From CBDCVO01 sp965223085 (GTDB lineage Bacteria; Pseudomonadota; Gammaproteobacteria; Ga0077536): a stretch of 64,000 nt of DNA. This document shows positions 8,851 through 17,404 of this stretch, in pieces. The notes under the pieces were generated by a model. It did no database searches. It was not told the origin of the DNA and saw only the letters and a list, made by a program, of their open reading frames with translations. The translations under genes were made by a program, and so were the position numbers. The stretch's first letter is position 1. Each line of letters starts with the position of its first letter. The stretch lies in contig OZ244981.1 of the NCBI GenBank assembly GCA_965223085.1, forward strand, positions 1,116,001 through 1,180,000, written 5' to 3'.

Positions 8851-9117
8851 ATGAGCTAACCGAGATTAACGGAAACACAGATAGTGTCGTTGTTAAAGGA
8901 AGCGGAGTCTGACGTCTCGGTGCCGGAGCTGTGCCGGCGGCATAACGTTGGGCAGAGTAGTTGTTATAAGTGGCGGTCGAAATATGGCGGTATGGACGTA
9001 TCTGACGTTCGTCGCCTAAAGGAACTTGAAGAAGAAAACGCGCGGCGCAAAAAAATGTACGCCAATCTGAGCCTGAAGCACGAGATGCTGGAGGATATCG
9101 TCGCAGAAAAGCTGTGA
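8851..9117 (+). pseudogene. IS3-family transposase OrfA, inactivated by early stop codon
   Basis: The ATG at 8851 follows a good GGAAGGAG ribosome site but reads ATG-AGC-TAA; the frame then continues PRLTETQIVSLLKEAESDVS. Intact relatives read straight through this N-terminal helix-turn-helix, so TAA at codon 3 is a nonsense mutation. The remainder has the complete OrfA layout: HTH (VPELCRRHNVGQSSCYKW), the YGGMDVSDVRRLKELEEEN linker, and a leucine-rich coiled coil up to the stop at 9117. A restart at 8884 could still give a 77-residue product. Without a full orfB partner it has no transposition role. Confidence 0.75.
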
Positions 9118-9219
9118 CGCCGGCGCTCGTCGCCGGCGTTGGGTGGGTCATCTCCGAGAGGCATTTGGTGTGAGTGTCGGTTTGGCTTGTGAGGTGGCAG
9201 GACTAAGCCGCAGCGTGGT
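8851..9219 (+). mobile_element. Truncated IS3-family element (orfA with nonsense codon plus start of orfB)
   Basis: Remnant of an insertion sequence. Its orfA (8851-9117) is preserved but has a stop at codon 3. The orfB start is recognisable just after it: a frame from about 9130 reads RRRRWVGHLREAFGVSVGLA then CEVAGLSRS, the usual IS3-family orfB opening. Similarity to a transposase stops at about 9215, where sequence resembling the end of a group II intron (read on the other strand) begins. About 80% of orfB and the right end are gone, so it cannot transpose. The left terminal repeat is not clear; the element may begin a little before 8800. Confidence 0.7.
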
Positions 9220-9273
9220 CGCGATAGGAATGCCGGTTACCCGGCACCCCTCGCGCAGATCCCAGCGTGCACT
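9220..9273 (-). ncRNA. Candidate group II intron 3' portion (domain V-like hairpin) separated from its ORF by an IS
   Basis: Read on the minus strand, 9255-9220 folds as a long hairpin: CGCGA, GGGGTGCCGG, the GNRA loop GTAA, CCGGCATTCC, a 2-base bulge TA, then TCGCG. A GNRA-capped stem with a two-base bulge on the 3' side is the signature layout of group II intron domain V, although the bulge position is not the textbook five pairs from the loop. If the IS3 element 9274-10554 is removed, this segment joins the intron-encoded protein in frame and adds VHAGICARGAG before a TAA inside the hairpin. There is little room for domain VI before IS3-remnant sequence starts, so the intron looks clipped at its 3' end. 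Confidence 0.4.
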
Positions 9274-9331
9274 ACTAAAGAAGTGGACCCCAAAATTTGG
9301 GCAGCCGCTTAAGTGAAATCCTCGCCCGTGG

Positions 9332-10177
9332 TCAGGCCACCAAGTTGTCGGCGGCCTGACCGAAATACACCGCATCCGGGGTGCGTCGGCCCAATGCCGT
9401 GTGACGACGCCGGGAATTATAAAATGCAAAGTATCGCGTGAGGCCGGCTCGAAGCGCTGCCGGCGTCTCATAGGCCCGCAAATAGATATCCTCGTATTTT
9501 ACGCTGCGCCACAGCCGCTCGATAAACACGTTGTCCAGCCATCGGCCGCGACCATCCATGCTTATCGCCACCTCCTGTGCCTTTAGGACGCCGGTGAAGG
9601 CCTCAGAGGTGAACTGCGCGCCCTGGTCGGTATTGAATATCTCAGGTCGACCAAAGCGTGCCAGCGCCTCCTCGAGCGCCTCGACACAAAAGCGACTGTC
9701 CAGCGTATTGAACAGCCGCCAGGACAACACCCGGCGCGAGTGCCAGTCCATGATGGCAACCAAATACATGAAACCTTTCGCCATCGGGATATAACAGATA
9801 TCCGCGGCCCAGACATGATTCGGTCGCGTTATCGACAGACCCCTGAGCAAGTACGGATAGACCTTGTGACCCTTCCCAGGCTTGCTCGTCTTGTGCTTCG
9901 AATACAGCGCGCACAAGCCCATCTGACGCATCAAACGTTGCACCCGTTTGCGATTGACCCGATGACCACGACCCATCAACTCATCTACAATCCGCCGCGA
10001 ACCATAAAACGGCAACTCCAGGTGGATCTCATCGATTAGCCGCATCAATTCGAGGTCTTCCTTTGAGACACCCTTGCCCTGGTAGTACGACGTCGAACGC
10101 GCCACATCCAGCAACTCACAACGCCAAACCTTCGATAACTCGTGAGCACTTTGTATCGCTGCCCGGCGCTCGCTCAC
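9332..10177 (-). CDS. IS3-family transposase OrfB (DDE integrase)
   Basis: The 281-residue catalytic subunit of the element. An N-terminal HTH_21-like region (EIHLELPFYGSRRIVDEL) precedes the rve integrase core. The DDE triad is visible: Asp in VWAADICYIPM, Asp in IFNTDQGAQFTS, and Glu in WLDNVFIERLWRSVKYED; the tail YNSRRRHTALGRRTPD is the classic IS3 ending. It begins with GTG at 10177, overlapping the orfA stop in GTGA, so it can be made by translational coupling or, as in many IS3 elements, by -1 frameshifting into an OrfAB fusion. No disruption is seen, so it may be active. Confidence 0.93.
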   Translation of the reverse strand: MSERRAAIQSAHELSKVWRCELLDVARSTSYYQGKGVSKEDLELMRLIDEIHLELPFYGSRRIVDELMGRGHRVNRKRVQRLMRQMGLCALYSKHKTSKPGKGHKVYPYLLRGLSITRPNHVWAADICYIPMAKGFMYLVAIMDWHSRRVLSWRLFNTLDSRFCVEALEEALARFGRPEIFNTDQGAQFTSEAFTGVLKAQEVAISMDGRGRWLDNVFIERLWRSVKYEDIYLRAYETPAALRAGLTRYFAFYNSRRRHTALGRRTPDAVYFGQAADNLVA

Positions 10178-10464
10178 AGGTCGCGCCCGAGAAACTTTGA
10201 CAGAAAGTCGTTCTCCATCGTCACCTGCCCTATCTTCGCGTGCAACTTCTCGGCCTCTTGCTCAGTCTGCGCAGCGGCTACCGCACCAGCACCGAAAACC
10301 TGCTCAGCATTCTCTGTCAGTTTCTTCTTCCAGTCTTGGATCTGATTCGCGTGTACCTCGAACTGCTCCGACCGCTCTGCCAGGGTCCGATCACCTCCGA
10401 TCGCCGCCATCGCCACCTTCGCTTTGAATGCCGCCAAATAATTCCGTCGTTTCCTCTTCGTCAT
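10174..10464 (-). CDS. IS3-family transposase OrfA (HTH)
   Basis: A 96-residue DNA-binding subunit. It starts MTKRKRRNYLAAFKAKVAM, followed by a helix-turn-helix (TLAERSEQFEVHANQIQDWK) and a C-terminal coiled coil, ending TMENDFLSKFLGRDL, the standard end of IS3-group OrfA. It recognises the terminal repeats and assembles with OrfB. A GAAGGAGCAGAAG ribosome site lies just before the ATG. Its stop overlaps the OrfB start. Full length and uninterrupted. Confidence 0.92.
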   Translation of the reverse strand: MTKRKRRNYLAAFKAKVAMAAIGGDRTLAERSEQFEVHANQIQDWKKKLTENAEQVFGAGAVAAAQTEQEAEKLHAKIGQVTMENDFLSKFLGRDL

Positions 10465-10554
10465 CTTCTGCTCCTTCTCTCAACAAGAATTATCTCAGAA
10501 GATTTCACTTAGTAAACCTGCTTTCCTGTCCAGCCGGCAGGGTCCACTTCTTAA

Positions 10555-11816
10555 TGCACTGGGCCCCTGTCTTGGGTTTTGGCGTCAAAGGGTTGAGTCG
10601 GATAATCACGGGTGATAACAATTCGAGGTGCGAACCGCTCCCATAGCTTCGCGAACCGAGGCCAATCCATGCGATGACGTTGACTGCGGCGCCGCAGCGC
10701 CCGCAACCAATATCACCGTACGCGAACGAAAAAGTACTAAAGGCTCTTCGAGTTGCCGGGAACGGCATAGTAATTCAGGTGACCTTGCAACACGCGCCGC
10801 AACCAATCACCTGTCTTACTCACAGGGTCGTGAAGCCGCTGTCGAAGCGCTTGCTTAATCTCAGCAAGCTGAGACCGCATCCGCTTCTTCAGTGTCTTGC
10901 GTCCCACCACAAAGTGTCCGCGTGTTCTCGATATCGTGCAATAGTGCGTGAAACCCAGAAAATCGAACGTCGGTGGTTTCCTTTGTTCGTATACACGACG
11001 GTCACGCCGCGCAAATCGACCGAAGCGGTGCAGCTGTGTTTTCGTAGGATGCAAATTGAGCCCGAACTGGCCGAGCCTAAGCTGCAGTTCCCCCAGAAAA
11101 CGATGTGCGTCGCGTTTATTTTGAAGACCCAACACCGCATCATCAGCGTATCTCGCGACAATCACATCGCCCGTCGCGGTTCGCGTCCTCCACTGTTGAG
11201 TCCAAAGATCCAACACGTAATGGAGGAAAATATTGGCCAACAACGGCGAAATAACCCCACCTTGGGGAGCCCCTCCACTGAGGCGCTCTCTTGCGGTGGC
11301 GGTCATGACGCCAACAGTCAACCATTTGCGAACCAGCCGCAATACGCGCTTATTACCAGTTCTGTGTTTAAGAAATGCCGGTATCCAGTCATGATCCATG
11401 TTATCGAAAAACGACTGTATATCCGCATCCAACACCCAGTTCACCCCCCGGCGATTAAGGCCTACGACTAACGCATCTAGCGCATCGTGTGGTCCTCGCC
11501 CCGGCCGGGATCCGTAGGAAAATCCGACAAAGTCCGCCTCATAAATCGCATTCAATACCGTCGTCGGTGCTTGTTGAACGATCTGGTCCTCCAGACACCA
11601 AATACTCAGCGACCGCTCCGAACCATCGGCCTTAGGGATAAACACCTCTCTACCCGGCTTCGCTCGATAACTGCCTTGATGTATTTGACGATGCAACGCA
11701 CCAAGTCGTTGTTCCAAGGCCTCCCCGTAGCCTGACCAACTCACTCCCTCGATCCCTGGGGCCGCTTGCCTGTTCTGTTCCCCGTCAGCATCTATGAGAC
11801 AGGTTGCGGTGAAATC
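10555..11816 (-). pseudogene. Group II intron-encoded reverse transcriptase/maturase, degraded and split by an IS
   Basis: The reverse-transcriptase core is clear: APGIEGVSWSGYGEALEQRL, the FIPKADGSERSLSI strand, FVGFSYGSRPGRGPHDALDA, NWVLDADIQSFFDNMDHDW, GGAPQGGVISPLLANIFLHY and the catalytic VARYADDAVLG (YADD). The longest open piece is 11744-10737 (335 codons, GTG), but the frame is open back to 11816, where a TAA cuts off the expected first ~80 residues, so the 5' end is missing. After LNYYAVPGNSKSL two in-frame stops (10739-10737 TAG, 10715-10713 TGA) break the maturase domain, yet the same frame goes on LRALRRRSQRHRMDWPRFAK with a normal family ending (TQPFDAKTQDRGPVH). At 10555 the frame meets the IS3 element. 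The intron is dead and truncated at both ends. Confidence 0.85.
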
Positions 11817-11835
11817 TTAATGGAGTAACTCTGGT

Positions 11836-12642
11836 TCATCGAAGCGCTGAGGAGAACAAAGATGAGCGAGAAACAGACAGCAGCGCAGCACGAATCCGTC
11901 GATACGGCCAATATAACAGCCAATAAATTCTATATAGGAGCGTAAATAGCCTATTAGGCGAATGATCGAAATGAATTTCGCGCTCCTCCGTCAAACGATT
12001 TCTTAATCCCGACCAATCGTCCCTAGAGCTAAGCCCTTCCATTCGTACAGCGGCTAAAGGATAACGTACTACTTGCGGCCTAATCCCCTCACGATAGGCC
12101 TTTAGGAAAAGATCATAATCCATATCAATTTCATACCTAGGGTTGTACAGGCCTAGTTTCTCGAAGAACTTTCGACTATGGATTACCCCTTGATGACAAA
12201 AACCCATTTTGAAATTGGTGATGAAATTGAACGGTCGTGGGTGATCGAGCACTTGATGCTCGGCGTATGCTCGTATGACGCTAAACAGGTACAGATCGCG
12301 ACACTCAGTAATCTGCGAAACCGCGTATCTTAGGGTGTCCGAAGTTAGCAGATAGTCGTCCGAATTCAAGAACAAAATATAATCGCCGCTAGCGGCACGA
12401 ATCCCCTTATTCATAGCATCCGCTATACCTTCATCTGGTTCCGAAATCCAGTACGCGAGATGGTTGGAATACTTATTCAGTAGGTCGACAGAACCGTCCG
12501 TCGAGCCACCGTCTACTATGAGATGTTCAACCGATGAATAGCTTTGTTCGCTCACACTTTGTATCGTGTGCTCCAAATATGCGACGGAATTATAGGTTAC
12601 CGTTACGACCGAAATTTTTAACGGATGATTTTCTCTCTCCAT
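11836..12642 (-). CDS. Glycosyltransferase family 2 (WcaA-like)
   Basis: A 268-residue GT-A glycosyltransferase. The N-terminal ISVVTVTYNSVAYLEHTI is the UDP-binding strand, EHLIVDGGSTDGS the GGSTDGS motif, SEPDEGIADAMNKGIRAASG the conserved D-x-G-I-x-D-A-x-N-x-G block, and LFLNSDDYL the metal-binding DxD. YEIDMDYDLFLKAYREG provides the catalytic acidic region. The C-terminus ends in a hydrophobic stretch (YRIYWLLYWPYRRI) that may attach it to the membrane. It lies 21 bases after the stop of the TMTC-like gene at 12664 and could be the last gene of that transcript; downstream lies the intron remnant. Donor and acceptor unknown. Confidence 0.85.
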   Translation of the reverse strand: MERENHPLKISVVTVTYNSVAYLEHTIQSVSEQSYSSVEHLIVDGGSTDGSVDLLNKYSNHLAYWISEPDEGIADAMNKGIRAASGDYILFLNSDDYLLTSDTLRYAVSQITECRDLYLFSVIRAYAEHQVLDHPRPFNFITNFKMGFCHQGVIHSRKFFEKLGLYNPRYEIDMDYDLFLKAYREGIRPQVVRYPLAAVRMEGLSSRDDWSGLRNRLTEEREIHFDHSPNRLFTLLYRIYWLLYWPYRRIRAALLSVSRSSLFSSALR

Positions 12643-12663
12643 AGCCAGCTTATTTCGCGGAAA

Positions 12664-14604
12664 CTACTCTTCTCGTTGCATAAACATCTCGCGTAGGCCG
12701 GCAATCATTTCTTGATACGTTTTCCCTCCGGTCTCCGCAAGTAATAAACCACGGGAAAATGACTCCCGTGCACGCTCGCTTGAACCCCCCTCCAGTAACC
12801 ACTCCGCACTCAACAAGTACGGCACAGGATCGTCCGGCCGTAGTTTGGCGGCCTTTTCCAGCTCACCAACAGCCATGTCCCATTCCTTTCCGGATGCATA
12901 CAAATGTCCGCGGTAAAATAGTAGCTTGCGACGATCCCCTCGCCCTCTTATCTTGTTACGCAATGCGGCGTCAACGAGCGCGCCAAGTTCCATTCGATCG
13001 ACGTCACATTTTTTGTCCAGAAACAGATTGGATAACTCAATCAATCCGACAATCGCTGTTTTGGGTAAGACTGCGCCACTATAAAACCTTACCGAGGCCA
13101 ACGCCCCGCTCGGCAATCGCCCATCTCGAAGACATTGAATATAGAGCTTTTGCACATTGTGGCCCGGATTATCCGATGGAGATAGAAGCGCAATCGCCGC
13201 ATCATGCTTTTTCTGATTAAGAAGCACTTCTGCCAACATCGATGTTGCGCGTTCAGATCGCGGGTGTAAGCGATAAAATTCGACCGCCATAAACGTTTTG
13301 TTGCCCCAAATACTGGCGCGAGTATAAGTAGAAACGGTAAACACACAAACAAGTGTGAGCGTGCAAATACACATAAAGCTTCTAGTCCTCCCATCAAAAT
13401 GGAATGGAACGAACGCAAGAACGATAAAGATCCCAATCGCGGGAAGATAGTTGCGATGTTCGAACATGAGCTCTAAAGGAATTATTGTCGATTCAATTAC
13501 ATGTCCAAACAAGAAGATTAATATGCCCAGAGCCACCAGCGGCACTCGCGTGAGAAGGTAGAGTGCGTACGCGAATAGACCCGTTAACGCCATTAACGAT
13601 AGCAGCGTCGATACTGGTTTCAGAAGCCCGATCGACACTGCTATATCGTCATGGAAAAAACCCATGATTGTACGTACCGGAACAAGTAGCTGCGCTAGAT
13701 AGCGGAACATTATCCGTGCTTCTGTCAGGAGACGTTCAAGAAAAGTAAAATCTCTAAGCTCGTACGCGTTGACTGTATATCCTTGCCAATGGGCTGTGAG
13801 GTGAATGACGCCGGCAAAAACCGGCACGAGTACGCATAGTAAAAACAGCGATACCACTTGACGCCTTGCTCTACTACCACCGTCAAGACGAAAAATACAG
13901 ACTTCAATGACAACGAGTAAAAAGGGAAGTATTAGTCCGTTTTCCTTTGAAAATGCGGCACAAGCTGTCGCCACCAAAAGCGCAAGTAGAATATCAAGAA
14001 TACCTCGTGGATCGCCTTGTATTTGGTGCCGTCTGCCGCGGCAATATAACAGCATACCCAATACACAGAATAATGCGGATAGCATAGCCATCCGTTGGAC
14101 CACATAAAGGACCGTGCTGACATGTAAGGGATGAAACAACCACAACATTGAGAGCAAAAACGCAAACAGATATGCTTCCTGACGTTTTTGTAGCGTCTTT
14201 TGCGCAATTTCCAATCCAAATAGAAATAGCAACAAACCAGTTAGGCCATGGAGAATAAGATTGTGAGCTTTCCACCAATAAATCTCTGTTCCCCCGAGTA
14301 ATGAACTGACAGCGAAACTCAGCATCGAAATTGGTCGACCTAACGGACCCGTGTGACTTATAAGTTGGCTGAATCCATCCTCATGATGCCCTGAGGGCTC
14401 CAGAAATTGATCTAAAACGACGTAATCATCGAGCAAAAGGGGGCCGTTTAAACCCGATTTATAAACAAGATACAAGATCATAAACGCGATAAAAAAAATA
14501 CTGCACGAGAGCGGCAGGATGGGAAGTCGCTCGAGGGCTATACGAATTGTTGACGCCGGACTTCCAAGAGAATTAATGGATTCACTTGTGCTATTGTTTT
14601 TCAT
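12664..14604 (-). CDS. TMTC-like polytopic membrane protein with C-terminal TPR (putative protein O-glycosyltransferase), second of a tandem pair
   Basis: A 646-residue protein with about ten membrane spans to residue ~440 and a TPR-like tail (RSERATSMLAEVLLNQKKHD; KEWDMAVGELEKAAKLRPDD; SSERARESFSRGLLLAE). Features shared with eukaryotic TMTC O-mannosyltransferases and bacterial relatives are visible: the acidic pair in GPLLLDDYVVLD (Asp59-Asp60), GRPISMLSF, HPLHVSTVLYVVQRMAMLSA and AFSKENGLILPFL, in the same order as in the neighbour at 14591. It should transfer a sugar from a polyprenyl-phosphate donor in the periplasm. It overlaps the upstream paralogue by 14 bases, so the two are co-translated. 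Closeness to pilA makes pilin a candidate acceptor; that is inference. The two proteins have diverged strongly, suggesting different donors or acceptors. Confidence 0.75.
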   Translation of the reverse strand: MKNNSTSESINSLGSPASTIRIALERLPILPLSCSIFFIAFMILYLVYKSGLNGPLLLDDYVVLDQFLEPSGHHEDGFSQLISHTGPLGRPISMLSFAVSSLLGGTEIYWWKAHNLILHGLTGLLLFLFGLEIAQKTLQKRQEAYLFAFLLSMLWLFHPLHVSTVLYVVQRMAMLSALFCVLGMLLYCRGRRHQIQGDPRGILDILLALLVATACAAFSKENGLILPFLLVVIEVCIFRLDGGSRARRQVVSLFLLCVLVPVFAGVIHLTAHWQGYTVNAYELRDFTFLERLLTEARIMFRYLAQLLVPVRTIMGFFHDDIAVSIGLLKPVSTLLSLMALTGLFAYALYLLTRVPLVALGILIFLFGHVIESTIIPLELMFEHRNYLPAIGIFIVLAFVPFHFDGRTRSFMCICTLTLVCVFTVSTYTRASIWGNKTFMAVEFYRLHPRSERATSMLAEVLLNQKKHDAAIALLSPSDNPGHNVQKLYIQCLRDGRLPSGALASVRFYSGAVLPKTAIVGLIELSNLFLDKKCDVDRMELGALVDAALRNKIRGRGDRRKLLFYRGHLYASGKEWDMAVGELEKAAKLRPDDPVPYLLSAEWLLEGGSSERARESFSRGLLLAETGGKTYQEMIAGLREMFMQREE

Positions 14605-16552
14605 CGCGCCGTGTTGTAAGTAAGTTCTCTATTCTAATCAGTTGGGGTTCACGAACTTTGTAACGATCTTTCTCCCGAGCCTCTTTTATCCACGCCTTGA
14701 CAGTGTCTGTGCGTCCTAGTTGGAGATTTGCACCTGCTAACACAACTTGTGTGGCAAATTCACCTGGATTCAAGGCAATTGCGTCTTGCAGAACCGCGGA
14801 ACTTGCTAAGGGGTCATTTAAATGCAAATAGAAGGTGCCCAAGAAAAGCAGAAACCGCGCTTTTGTACTGCCGCCGGTATGTGTGATTGCTGATCCAAGC
14901 AGCGCGACTAATTGATCCGGTTCGATTCCACACTCGCCACTGTAGTAACTTGCCAGCACGGCCTGATAGTAACCCGTTTCCGTGAAAACCACGGGGTGTT
15001 TCGCTTGGCGATCGAATATTTCTTTTAGTAACGTACTAGGCACGATTTTGTTTTGCGTGCACATGACCATAATTCGGCCGATTATTGGTCCCACGCTGCG
15101 CGGATTAAGAACTCCCGCCCGTCGAAAATACTTGTCAGCATTTTGCAGATGCTCGTCAGGAGATATATTCAGACGCGATGCTAAAAAATACGCTCTACCC
15201 ATCTCGTAATTGGCACGAGCTGATTGCGGTCGATGATAAACTTCGTATTTTGCTAGTGTAAAAATATCGGCCCACTGCGTAACTCGGGCTAAAGTTGTAG
15301 CAGAGAATGCGGTTATCACAACCACGACCGCGCCCCTCACTATTGCTGGCCTAACGTGTTTAAAACCGAACAATAACCAGAACAGCGCAATTAGAGGGCC
15401 GACATAGGCGACGTAGTTACGATGCGGATGGACTAATTCGAGTAGAATGAACGTTGACTCCATCGCGTGTGCGGCGAGAAACCATAGCACCGCAAAAGAC
15501 AACATTGGCCAGCGACGCCTATTGATGACTGCGAAACACACGATGGACAACAGTCCGAGAACGCTGAGTAGCGTGGTAGCGGGATCGAAAATATTGCGCG
15601 AGATTTGTATATCGTCGTAGTAAAGCGCCAGTTCGCCTGCGGCTGGTAGGAAAAGGAGACGGATGTAGAAAAACAATACGCGAGCTTGCGTCAACAAGCG
15701 CTGTTCGACCGTAAATCCGCGGCCAACCTCGCCAAATCGCATCCAATCAGGATGACTTACAAGAAAGACCGCAATCGCTGTCAACGGTATGAGTACCGTA
15801 ATAACGTAAAACAGTCGCAAGAGGTAGCGATCGAAAGCACACCGCACGCGGAAACGTAAGATAGTCAACTCAATGATTAATGCGTACAGCGGCAGCAGCG
15901 CACCGTTTTCCTTGCATAGTACGGAAAGAACTCCGCAAGCGGCAAAACCTGCAAATTCTAAAATACCGTGGGACACGCCTCGCATTTGATCTTGGCGGGC
16001 CCTCAAAAAACACAATAGACCGGCAAAAACGAATAAGGCGGACAGGCTAGTCATGCGTTGCACGACGTATAAAACACTCGTTAGCAAGACTGGATGGACC
16101 ATCCATACAATCGCAACGACAACAGCGATCGAATCTGTTTGTTTCGTCTGAATACGGTTAACCTCGGCGTGTATTTCGAGGAGTCGACGTATCAGTGTGA
16201 AAACTAACAACCCATTAATAAGATGTATGGCTAGGTTTAGCCGCTTCATTGCCGTCACGTCGAAGGCATGCAAATATCCTTCTATGCCAAATGAAAGCAT
16301 ACTAATAGGACGGCCGCTTGGTCCGGCCCGACCACTAAACAGGAGTTTTTTAACCGCAGAGAAATCTAAATCTGTGATTGCGAGTTTCGGATTTCTTAGG
16401 ATGTTACTGTAATCATCAAAGACAAATGGGCCGGATAGACCCGGCGAATAGATGGCACCGGTTAGTAAAACGCCCGCTATTAGTAGTGCACCAACGACGA
16501 GCTGTTTCCGGCTAGCCTGAGGCCAACGAGCTTGCGACAAGAAGCTGTACAT
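14591..16552 (-). CDS. TMTC-like polytopic membrane protein with C-terminal TPR (putative pilin/protein O-glycosyltransferase), first of a tandem pair
   Basis: A 653-residue paralogue of the 12664 protein. The first periplasmic loop carries GPFVFDDYSNILRNPK (Asp46-Asp47), then SGRPISMLSFGIEGYLH, HPVLLTSVLYVVQRMTSLSA, VLCKENGALLPLYALIIEL and HPHRNYVAYVGPL, all matching the order of GT-C/TMTC signatures. After about ten spans, a periplasmic solenoid begins near residue 440 (ARANYEMGRAYFLASRLN) with more TPR-like units (KARFLLFLGTFYLHLNDPLA; GEFATQVVLAGANLQLGRTD). ATG 16552 has only a weak GAG close by. The gene lies 157 bases downstream of pilA on the same strand, with a hairpin terminator between, so it is either read through or has its own promoter. 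The arrangement resembles other pilin-glycosyltransferase genes placed directly after pilA; biochemical role inferred. Confidence 0.75.
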   Translation of the reverse strand: MYSFLSQARWPQASRKQLVVGALLIAGVLLTGAIYSPGLSGPFVFDDYSNILRNPKLAITDLDFSAVKKLLFSGRAGPSGRPISMLSFGIEGYLHAFDVTAMKRLNLAIHLINGLLVFTLIRRLLEIHAEVNRIQTKQTDSIAVVVAIVWMVHPVLLTSVLYVVQRMTSLSALFVFAGLLCFLRARQDQMRGVSHGILEFAGFAACGVLSVLCKENGALLPLYALIIELTILRFRVRCAFDRYLLRLFYVITVLIPLTAIAVFLVSHPDWMRFGEVGRGFTVEQRLLTQARVLFFYIRLLFLPAAGELALYYDDIQISRNIFDPATTLLSVLGLLSIVCFAVINRRRWPMLSFAVLWFLAAHAMESTFILLELVHPHRNYVAYVGPLIALFWLLFGFKHVRPAIVRGAVVVVITAFSATTLARVTQWADIFTLAKYEVYHRPQSARANYEMGRAYFLASRLNISPDEHLQNADKYFRRAGVLNPRSVGPIIGRIMVMCTQNKIVPSTLLKEIFDRQAKHPVVFTETGYYQAVLASYYSGECGIEPDQLVALLGSAITHTGGSTKARFLLFLGTFYLHLNDPLASSAVLQDAIALNPGEFATQVVLAGANLQLGRTDTVKAWIKEAREKDRYKVREPQLIRIENLLTTRRDEKQ

Positions 16553-16656
16553 TTCTCAAGCGATTACTGACATCATTACGACATTGGCGAAACATCGTGC
16601 AACCTTGCCCACGCTAGCACGACGAAGGTTGGATATTTTTCCCATCATAAAAGCAA

Positions 16657-16684
16657 AGAAGCCCCGGCATTGCCGGGGCTTCTT
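16657..16684 (-). terminator. Rho-independent terminator after pilA
   Basis: A perfect palindrome (AGAAGCCCCGGCA, short centre, TGCCGGGGCTTCT) 26 bases after the pilA stop. On the minus strand it is followed by TTGCTTTTATG, a T-rich run. It should end most pilA transcripts before the TMTC-like genes. Confidence 0.82.
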
Positions 16685-16709
16685 GTGGCGTTTGTACTAT
16701 CTACTAATG

Positions 16710-17135
16710 TTAACCACGGCAACTCGACGGGCGATACTTAGAAACAAGATCCCCCGACGTGCAGGCCCACTTAACACCGCCGCTCTCGGTTGTCGGAGTT
16801 AGAATGATCTTGCTGTCCTGAATATCTGGCGTGTTCGAGAACGTTACCGTAATTAAGCCACTGCCGCTGACCGCTACGGAGCTCACATGATTGCCTTTAA
16901 TATTTCCTGAGGCTTCCATACCAGCGCTGTCATTGTTGTTGGGCAATCTACCAGTCGCGGAAAAAAACTCCGACACCGCAGTCTTACCAGCCGTGGCTAA
17001 GCTCAAGCCTTCCGTCACTTTCGCGCGGATGGTGTAATCCTGATACGCGGGGATCGCGACCGCGGCCAAGATGCCGATAATGGCAACGACGATCATGAGT
17101 TCGATGAGGGTAAAACCCTGTTGCACTTTCTTCAT
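16710..17135 (-). CDS. pilA: Type IV major pilin PilA
   Basis: A 141-residue prepilin. The leader MKKVQQG is cut before FTLIELMIVVAIIGILAAVA, the canonical N-methyl-Phe segment with Glu at +5; PilD (33142) would cleave and methylate it. The globular part has two cysteines near the end (WACTSG and PSSC) that should form the C-terminal disulphide loop. The open frame extends 18 codons upstream, but ATG 17135 has a GGAGAG site 7 bases before it and gives the normal leader. A sigma-54 promoter lies upstream and a strong terminator follows. The pilSR genes are next door and the TMTC-like glycosyltransferase candidates follow. pilA is about 13 kb from pilBCD. Confidence 0.95.
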   Translation of the reverse strand: MKKVQQGFTLIELMIVVAIIGILAAVAIPAYQDYTIRAKVTEGLSLATAGKTAVSEFFSATGRLPNNNDSAGMEASGNIKGNHVSSVAVSGSGLITVTFSNTPDIQDSKIILTPTTESGGVKWACTSGDLVSKYRPSSCRG

Positions 17136-17249
17136 TTCAAAATCTCTCCAGTTATATCCAATGTTTTCGCGGTGGGGCGGAGTCATCACGCCGACACTCG
17201 GCTACCTCGCGCTTAGAGCGAGGCCCGATCGCGCGTTGCCTTATAGCGT

Positions 17250-17264
17250 GCAGATTTCGTGCCG
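17250..17264 (-). promoter_or_regulatory. Sigma-54 (-24/-12) promoter of pilA
   Basis: On the minus strand CGGCACGAAATCTGC has the GG-N10-GC spacing of RpoN promoters (consensus TGGCAC-N5-TTGC), about 115 bases before the pilA ATG. The AT-rich sequence just upstream (about 17270-17310) is suited to PilR binding and DNA bending. This fits the adjacent pilR, a sigma-54 activator. Confidence 0.8.
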
Positions 17265-17404
17265 ACTTGAGCTAAAATATTTTCATATTTAAATTCAATA
17301 ACTTATATCGAAACCACGCTATTCGCGGGGCAGAAATAGGACGCGCTCAAGCACTTTAAATAACGCACCGCGTCAAAAAGTGACGTAGCGCGTCACTTCG
17401 CGAT

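Larger units (their letters stand above)
9274..10554 (-). mobile_element. IS3-family insertion sequence, about 1.28 kb, apparently intact
   Basis: The element has both IS3-type frames on the minus strand (orfA 10464-10174, orfB 10177-9332). Imperfect terminal inverted repeats share AAGAAGTGGACCC at the outer ends (9278-9290 and, inverted, 10540-10552) and an inner AAGTGAAATC(C/T)TC at both ends. The six bases TGCACT occur immediately outside both ends (9268-9273 and 10555-10560) and look like a target-site duplication, though IS3 elements more often make 3-5 bases. Removing the element plus one copy restores the reading frame of a group II intron protein, which independently supports these borders. 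Confidence 0.82.

Noticed and set aside
10674..11471. 265-codon plus-strand frame
   Set aside because: It is antisense to the reverse-transcriptase gene with its YADD motif and has no recognisable features.
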